A DNA stretch of 27,590 nt, taken from NCBI GenBank assembly GCA_944332105.1, contig CALVJI010000005.1, positions 1-27,590 of the forward strand, in the 5' to 3' direction. The stretch is from an uncultured Bacilli bacterium. GTDB taxonomy: Bacteria > Bacillota_I > Bacilli_A > RF39 > UBA660. Both the position numbers and the translations under genes were made by a program. The first letter of the stretch is position 1. Each line of letters opens with the position of its first letter. Positions 24,159 to 27,590 of the stretch are shown here, in pieces. Under the pieces are notes generated by a model. It saw only the letters and a program-made list of their open reading frames with translations, made no database searches and was not told the origin of the DNA.

Positions 24159-24948
24159 AATTGACTCCCATTGAGTTTGTTTCAGGTAAGGTACTACCTC
24201 CATCAAAGACAATTGTTGTCGCGGTTAAGTAACTTGATTCTTCACTGGCTAAAAAGGCAGCGAGTTCTCCTAATTCGTAGATGGTACCCATTCTTTTCAT
24301 TGGAATCGCATCGGCAATATTTTTGATGACACTTTCATGGTCGCTTGGATTGCTCTCCTTGGCCATTTCTTCAACCATAGGTGTACGGATATAGCCTGGT
24401 AAAATGGCATTTACTCGAATATTTTTACTCACTAAATCTGCTGCTAGACCTTTCGTGAATCCTACTAAAGCTGCTTTTGTTGTCGCATAAGCACATTCCC
24501 CACTGTCGGCTACTAAAGGGCCAGTTACACTAGATAAATTCACAATACTTCCCTTTTTCATATATGGAAGTGCAGCTTTTGTTACATTCCATGTTCCTTT
24601 AATATTAATATCAAATTGTTTGTCGCGAATTTCATCGCTCATATTTTCAAAAGTATCTAAAATACAGACACCGGCATTATTTACAAGAACGTCAATACTT
24701 CCTAATTTTCCAAAGACATCGTGGCACACTGCTTCTAACATTTTCCGATCTCTAATATCTACTTCATACCCAATAATTGTAGATGTTGGAAACTCTTTTT
24801 CGAGTTCTCCCAATGTTGTTCCTAACTTTTTAGAACTATCAATGATGACTACTTTAGCTTTATATTTCAAAAAAACTTTGACGATGCCAAGGCCATTACC
24901 CATAGCTCCGCCAGTTACAATCGCGACTTTTCCTTCTAATTTTTCCAT
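24157..24948 (-). CDS. ucpA: Short-chain dehydrogenase/reductase, UcpA-like
   Basis: NAD(P)-dependent oxidoreductase of the classical SDR family (263 aa). Cofactor loop TGGAMGNGLG (12-21), VDIRD (63-67), NNAG (90-93), active-site Ser139/140, Tyr154 and Lys158 (YATTK), and LPGYIRTPM after strand 6. The segments NNAGVCILDTFENMSDE, NIKGTWNVTKAALP, ELGELAAFLASEESSYLT and the end FDGGSTLPETNSMGV closely follow my recollection of E. coli UcpA, including the unusual STLPET tail. The natural substrate of UcpA is not settled; roles in stress or furfural tolerance are reported in E. coli. It has its own terminator and a possible operator and interrupts the rlmN-prpC synteny, so it may be acquired. Confidence 0.82.
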   Translation of the reverse strand: MEKLEGKVAIVTGGAMGNGLGIVKVFLKYKAKVVIIDSSKKLGTTLGELEKEFPTSTIIGYEVDIRDRKMLEAVCHDVFGKLGSIDVLVNNAGVCILDTFENMSDEIRDKQFDINIKGTWNVTKAALPYMKKGSIVNLSSVTGPLVADSGECAYATTKAALVGFTKGLAADLVSKNIRVNAILPGYIRTPMVEEMAKESNPSDHESVIKNIADAIPMKRMGTIYELGELAAFLASEESSYLTATTIVFDGGSTLPETNSMGVN

Positions 24949-24976
24949 TTATTTCACCCTTCTTATTTTGTGTATT

Positions 24977-25000
24977 TTTCTAATCCTTATACATTAGAAA
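24977..25000. promoter_or_regulatory. Inverted repeat upstream of ucpA, candidate operator
   Basis: Perfect 8-bp arms TTTCTAAT (24977-24984) and ATTAGAAA (24993-25000) with an 8-bp centre. The centre contains TATAAG on the minus strand, a candidate -10 placed about 31 nt upstream of the ucpA start. The layout fits a repressor site covering the promoter; the -35 is poor and no regulator gene is adjacent. Confidence 0.45.
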
Positions 25001-25073
25001 CCTACTAAATCCATCATATCATATCTTTTTTTCTTTCTTTTAAAAAACTATTCATTTGACATTCTTATTGACT

Positions 25074-26087
25074 TTAAAGTTCTTTTGAGCGTAGTTGACC
25101 ACAGGCAGCAGATATTTTACTACCAAATTCACGACGAACTGTAACATTTATTTTTTCTTTTTGTAGAGTTTGATAAAATGCATCAATAGCTTTTTTCGAA
25201 CTCTTTTTAAATTCTAAATGATTCGTTTCATTATAGGGAATTAGATTTACATAGACATTCATTCCTCTTAAAAGAGTCGCGAGTTCATGAGCACAAGCGA
25301 TACTGTCATTTACATCTTTTAATAAAATGTATTCCATTGTTACACGGCGATTGGTTTTTTCTATGTATTCTTTTACAGCTGCGATGACATCTTTTAAAGG
25401 ATAGGCTTTATTAATAGGCATCAGAGAACTTCGCAGTTCATCATTAGGAGCATGAAGACTAATTGCTAAGTTGATTTGTAATGGAAAGGTGCTTAATTCT
25501 TTAATTTTAGGAATGAGTCCACAAGTTGATAAGGTAATGTGTCTAGCACCGATTGCAAGTCCTTTGGGGTCATTGATAATTTTTATAAAATTCATGACAT
25601 TTTGATAGTTGTCTAGGGGCTCTCCAATACCCATGATTACTACACTTTTAATTCGTTCATTGATTTCTTTTTCAATTTGAATAATTTGGCCCACCATTTC
25701 AGATGTTTTTAAATCGCGAACTTTTTTGAGACGACCTGACTCACAAAAACGGCATCCCATATTGCAACCGACCTCTGAAGAAACACAGACACTTAACCCA
25801 TAATTGTGGCGCATTAAAACTGCCTCAATGTGTTCACCATCCGATAGTTTAAAAAGAAATTTTTCAACATCTTCATCAATTTCTCTTTTTACAATAGTTG
25901 GTAGATCAAATGAAAAATCTTTTTGTAATCTTTCTCTTATTTCTTTTTTGATATTTGAAAAATTTGCGATGTTTCTTTCCTTTTTTTGATATAGCCATTC
26001 AAAAATTTGCAGAGCTTTAAACTTTTTTTCGTTTATTGTTAGAAAATATTGTTCTAGTTCTTCTCTTGTTAAACCATATATTGACAT
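25074..26087 (-). CDS. rlmN: 23S rRNA (A2503-C2)/tRNA (A37-C2) methyltransferase RlmN
   Basis: Radical-SAM enzyme that methylates A2503 of 23S rRNA and A37 of some tRNAs (337 aa). An N-terminal helical accessory domain (1-85) precedes the [4Fe-4S] motif CxxxCxxC at C108, C112 and C115. C101 lies seven residues before it, where E. coli has C118, and the methyl-carrying Cys is C329 in SAACGQL near the end. GIGEPLDN (153-160) binds SAM. The Cfr paralog shares the cysteines, so distinction rests on context: the gene sits next to the prpC group as in B. subtilis. No clear terminator follows. Ribosome site GGAAGGG. Confidence 0.94.
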   Translation of the reverse strand: MSIYGLTREELEQYFLTINEKKFKALQIFEWLYQKKERNIANFSNIKKEIRERLQKDFSFDLPTIVKREIDEDVEKFLFKLSDGEHIEAVLMRHNYGLSVCVSSEVGCNMGCRFCESGRLKKVRDLKTSEMVGQIIQIEKEINERIKSVVIMGIGEPLDNYQNVMNFIKIINDPKGLAIGARHITLSTCGLIPKIKELSTFPLQINLAISLHAPNDELRSSLMPINKAYPLKDVIAAVKEYIEKTNRRVTMEYILLKDVNDSIACAHELATLLRGMNVYVNLIPYNETNHLEFKKSSKKAIDAFYQTLQKEKINVTVRREFGSKISAACGQLRSKEL

Positions 26088-26110
26088 ATACTTTTCCCTT
26101 CCTTTAAAAC

Positions 26111-26139
26111 AGAATACTAGAAAATAATAGTAAATTCAA
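26111..26139 (-). promoter_or_regulatory. Promoter of rlmN
   Basis: Minus-strand -35 TTGAAT (26134-26139), 17-bp spacer, -10 TATTCT (26111-26116). Predicted leader about 17 nt. Confidence 0.58.
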
Positions 26140-26153
26140 GAAAAAATTTTACT

Positions 26154-27194
26154 TTAGTTTTTCTCATTTAAAACATCTTTTAAAATTTTTAAGTAACTTT
26201 CATAACGTTCTTGTGAAACCAAGTGATTTTTAACTACTTCTTTTATTTTACAATTTTCTTCTTTTTCATGATAATGAAGACAATCTTTATATTTACAAGC
26301 ATTTTTCCACTCTTTAAATTCGGGAAAGTACTCCTGAATTTCTAAAGGGCTAAAATTAGAAACATCTAAACTTCTGATCCCAGGCGTATCAATAATTGAT
26401 GAATTTTCATTCCAAATATAGTATTTTGAAGTAGTTGTTGTATGTCTTCCTCTTTTCGTTTTTAAGCCTACATGCCCTGTTTTAATTTCGGTCGTGGACA
26501 TTATTTTATTAGTTAACGAAGATTTGCCGACACCACTAGGGCCTACAAAGATAACTTGCTTGCCAAATAAATAGTTTTTTAATTCTTCGATTCCTTGGTT
26601 ATTTACTGTAGAAGTTTCAATAATTGGAACACCTATTTTTTGATAGATTGCTAGAGCTTCTTTTTCTCTTTCTGTTTTTAAATCGCTTTTATTTAAACAA
26701 AGAAGAACAGGTATATTACTGTTTTGTAAAATCATTAGATAGCGATCAATAAATTTAGTATGAAGAAACGGTTCTCCTGATGCGACAACTATAACCGCTA
26801 AATCAATGTTTGCCGCGATATTCTTGGCTTTCCCATTTGCCGATTTTTTGGTCCCATCTTTTTTTACTCTTGAAATAAGTGAGGTTCTTTTTAGGATATG
26901 TTCAATAATATAATCATTGTTTTTTTTACTTAAAATCACTTTATCTCCAGGAAAAAGTACTTGATTGCATATTAAAGAATAGGACTTGTTTAAATAAGCT
27001 TCAATTATTTCATCATTTAATAAAACGAATGCATAATGATATTTTACTTCTAATACTACACCAAATGAATCTGCTTGAGAAACAAATAAATTTTCAACTA
27101 TCTTCTTATCTTTTTTATTTTTTTCTTTAGCACGTTTCTTTTGATCTTTACTTTTCTTTGTTTGAAAACTTTCATAAGCTTTATAATGTGGCAT
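26154..27194 (-). CDS. rsgA: Second RsgA-family GTPase with basic N-terminal extension
   Basis: Paralog of the RsgA at 20655-21491 (346 aa). It begins with about 35 highly basic residues (KKSKDQKKRAKEKNKKDKK), likely rRNA-binding. An OB fold follows (about 42-105). The permuted GTPase has G4 NKSD (168-171), G1 GPSGVGKSS (218-226), RGRHTTTT (248-255) and G3 DTPG (269-272). Zinc ligands C300, C305, H307 and C315 are all present. Unlike the shorter copy, it keeps a canonical NKxD. Its switch has TTTTSKYY in place of TTRH, so the His considered catalytic in RsgA/YjeQ may be shifted or missing. Own promoter; lies upstream of rlmN. Whether it does the same job or serves another assembly step is open. 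Confidence 0.9.
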   Translation of the reverse strand: MPHYKAYESFQTKKSKDQKKRAKEKNKKDKKIVENLFVSQADSFGVVLEVKYHYAFVLLNDEIIEAYLNKSYSLICNQVLFPGDKVILSKKNNDYIIEHILKRTSLISRVKKDGTKKSANGKAKNIAANIDLAVIVVASGEPFLHTKFIDRYLMILQNSNIPVLLCLNKSDLKTEREKEALAIYQKIGVPIIETSTVNNQGIEELKNYLFGKQVIFVGPSGVGKSSLTNKIMSTTEIKTGHVGLKTKRGRHTTTTSKYYIWNENSSIIDTPGIRSLDVSNFSPLEIQEYFPEFKEWKNACKYKDCLHYHEKEENCKIKEVVKNHLVSQERYESYLKILKDVLNEKN

Positions 27195-27217
27195 GAAACA
27201 TCTCCTTAAACAAATTC

Positions 27218-27245
27218 ATTATATAAGTTTTCATAAGATTTTCAC
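27218..27245 (-). promoter_or_regulatory. Promoter of the second rsgA
   Basis: Minus-strand -35 GTGAAA (27240-27245), 16-bp spacer, perfect -10 TATAAT (27218-27223). Predicted leader about 17 nt, with AAGGAG before the ATG. Confidence 0.62.
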
Positions 27246-27260
27246 ACTGCATTTTTAAGT

Positions 27261-27590
27261 TTATGCCATTTTATAAGGACTTTCAATTGTACCTTCACCC
27301 GAAATGGTTACATCAGCCTTTAGATTTATGGTTGGGCGAAGGCCATAGCTACCACCTGATGTATTATAGTCATCAAAGAAACCAGATACGCCTACAGTGA
27401 AAACATGAGCACCCCAGTAAGTATAGCCGAAGGGGTTATATCCTCCAGCTGGGGTCATCGTCCAAAAACTACTCCCCATCGTTAAATATGTATTTGGAGA
27501 GCTTTTGGATTGATTATAGCTACCATCAAATACTCTTCCTCCATGGCCAGCCAACATTGCTTCGTCGACTGTGATTAATCCTATTGGATA
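27261..27590 (-). CDS. C-terminal part of a surface protein (cut by window edge)
   Basis: The frame is open to the right edge (109 codons visible); an internal ATG at 27557 is not the true start, since in-frame codons reading YPIGLITVDEA precede it. The visible part is rich in G, S, Y and W and has GLITVDEAMLAGHGG, SSFWTMTPAGGYN and SYGLRPTINLKADVTISGEGT. This resembles the repeated C-terminal module of large secreted proteins from gut Bacillota (compare DUF6273-like domains with W-x-x-SP and GVRP-x-x-x-L). Probably an extracellular domain of a long protein whose signal sequence lies beyond the window. No terminator is evident before the rsgA promoter. Confidence 0.6.
   Translation of the reverse strand, partial: YPIGLITVDEAMLAGHGGRVFDGSYNQSKSSPNTYLTMGSSFWTMTPAGGYNPFGYTYWGAHVFTVGVSGFFDDYNTSGGSYGLRPTINLKADVTISGEGTIESPYKMA

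Noticed and set aside
25020..25073. A terminator after rlmN.
   Set aside because: A T-run exists on the minus strand (around 25039-25045), but no convincing complementary stem precedes it.

Overview
The window looks like chromosomal DNA of a low-GC, Gram-positive (Bacillota/Bacilli) bacterium. The evidence is a MraZ-led division cluster, a penicillin-binding protein (PBP) and a Ser/Thr kinase both carrying PASTA domains, the PolC plus DnaE replicase pair, a lysine-type EF-P, and the arrangement prpC-prkC-rsgA-rpe with rpmB facing it, which is the Bacillus subtilis order. Several surface-type proteins resemble those of uncultured gut Bacilli such as RF39; that placement is recall, not a search. 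TGA acts as a stop (end of prpC), so the code appears standard. Almost everything is on the minus strand; only rpmB is on plus. I see no tRNA, rRNA, CRISPR array, transposase or integrase. No gene-free stretch exceeds 300 bases.

Layout from left to right. 1-156 holds a terminator and an outgoing promoter. 157-4040 is the dcw head: mraZ, rsmH, ftsL and a PASTA-type division PBP, with four MraZ boxes. 4108-5559 is a single-gene [FeFe]-hydrogenase fused to rubredoxin. 5626-7638 is a two-gene envelope operon (a small membrane-anchored protein and a large polytopic GT-C-like protein). 7773-8522 is rpmG-efp. 8619-11074 is an accessory island with two genes of unknown function; the second is bracketed by a 39-bp direct repeat of the 3' end of polC. 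11091-18513 is dnaE-polC, one base apart. 18592-19665 encodes a transglutaminase-like protein. 19841-19999 is rpmB (+). 20017-24000 is prpC-prkC-rsgA-rpe, with overlapping genes. 24157-24948 is a UcpA-like dehydrogenase sitting inside otherwise conserved synteny. 25074-26087 is rlmN. 26154-27194 is a second rsgA. 27261-27590 is the C-terminal end of a surface protein cut by the window edge.

The genes fit together as growth control. The dcw genes and PBP build the septal wall. PrkC/PrpC sense wall fragments through PASTA domains. RsgA, RlmN, EF-P, L28 and L33 concern ribosome assembly and function, and PolC/DnaE replicate the chromosome. Promoters are strikingly uniform: many have an extended -10 (TG one base before the hexamer) and predicted leaders of only about 17-36 nt. 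Most intrinsic terminators abut or overlap the stop codon of the gene they end.

The most unusual structure is the single-gene cassette at 9811-11128. The sequence coding for the last residues of PolC, including its QLSLF clamp-binding motif and stop codon, is present twice on either side of an unknown repeat-protein gene. This looks like insertion into the 3' end of polC with regeneration of that end.
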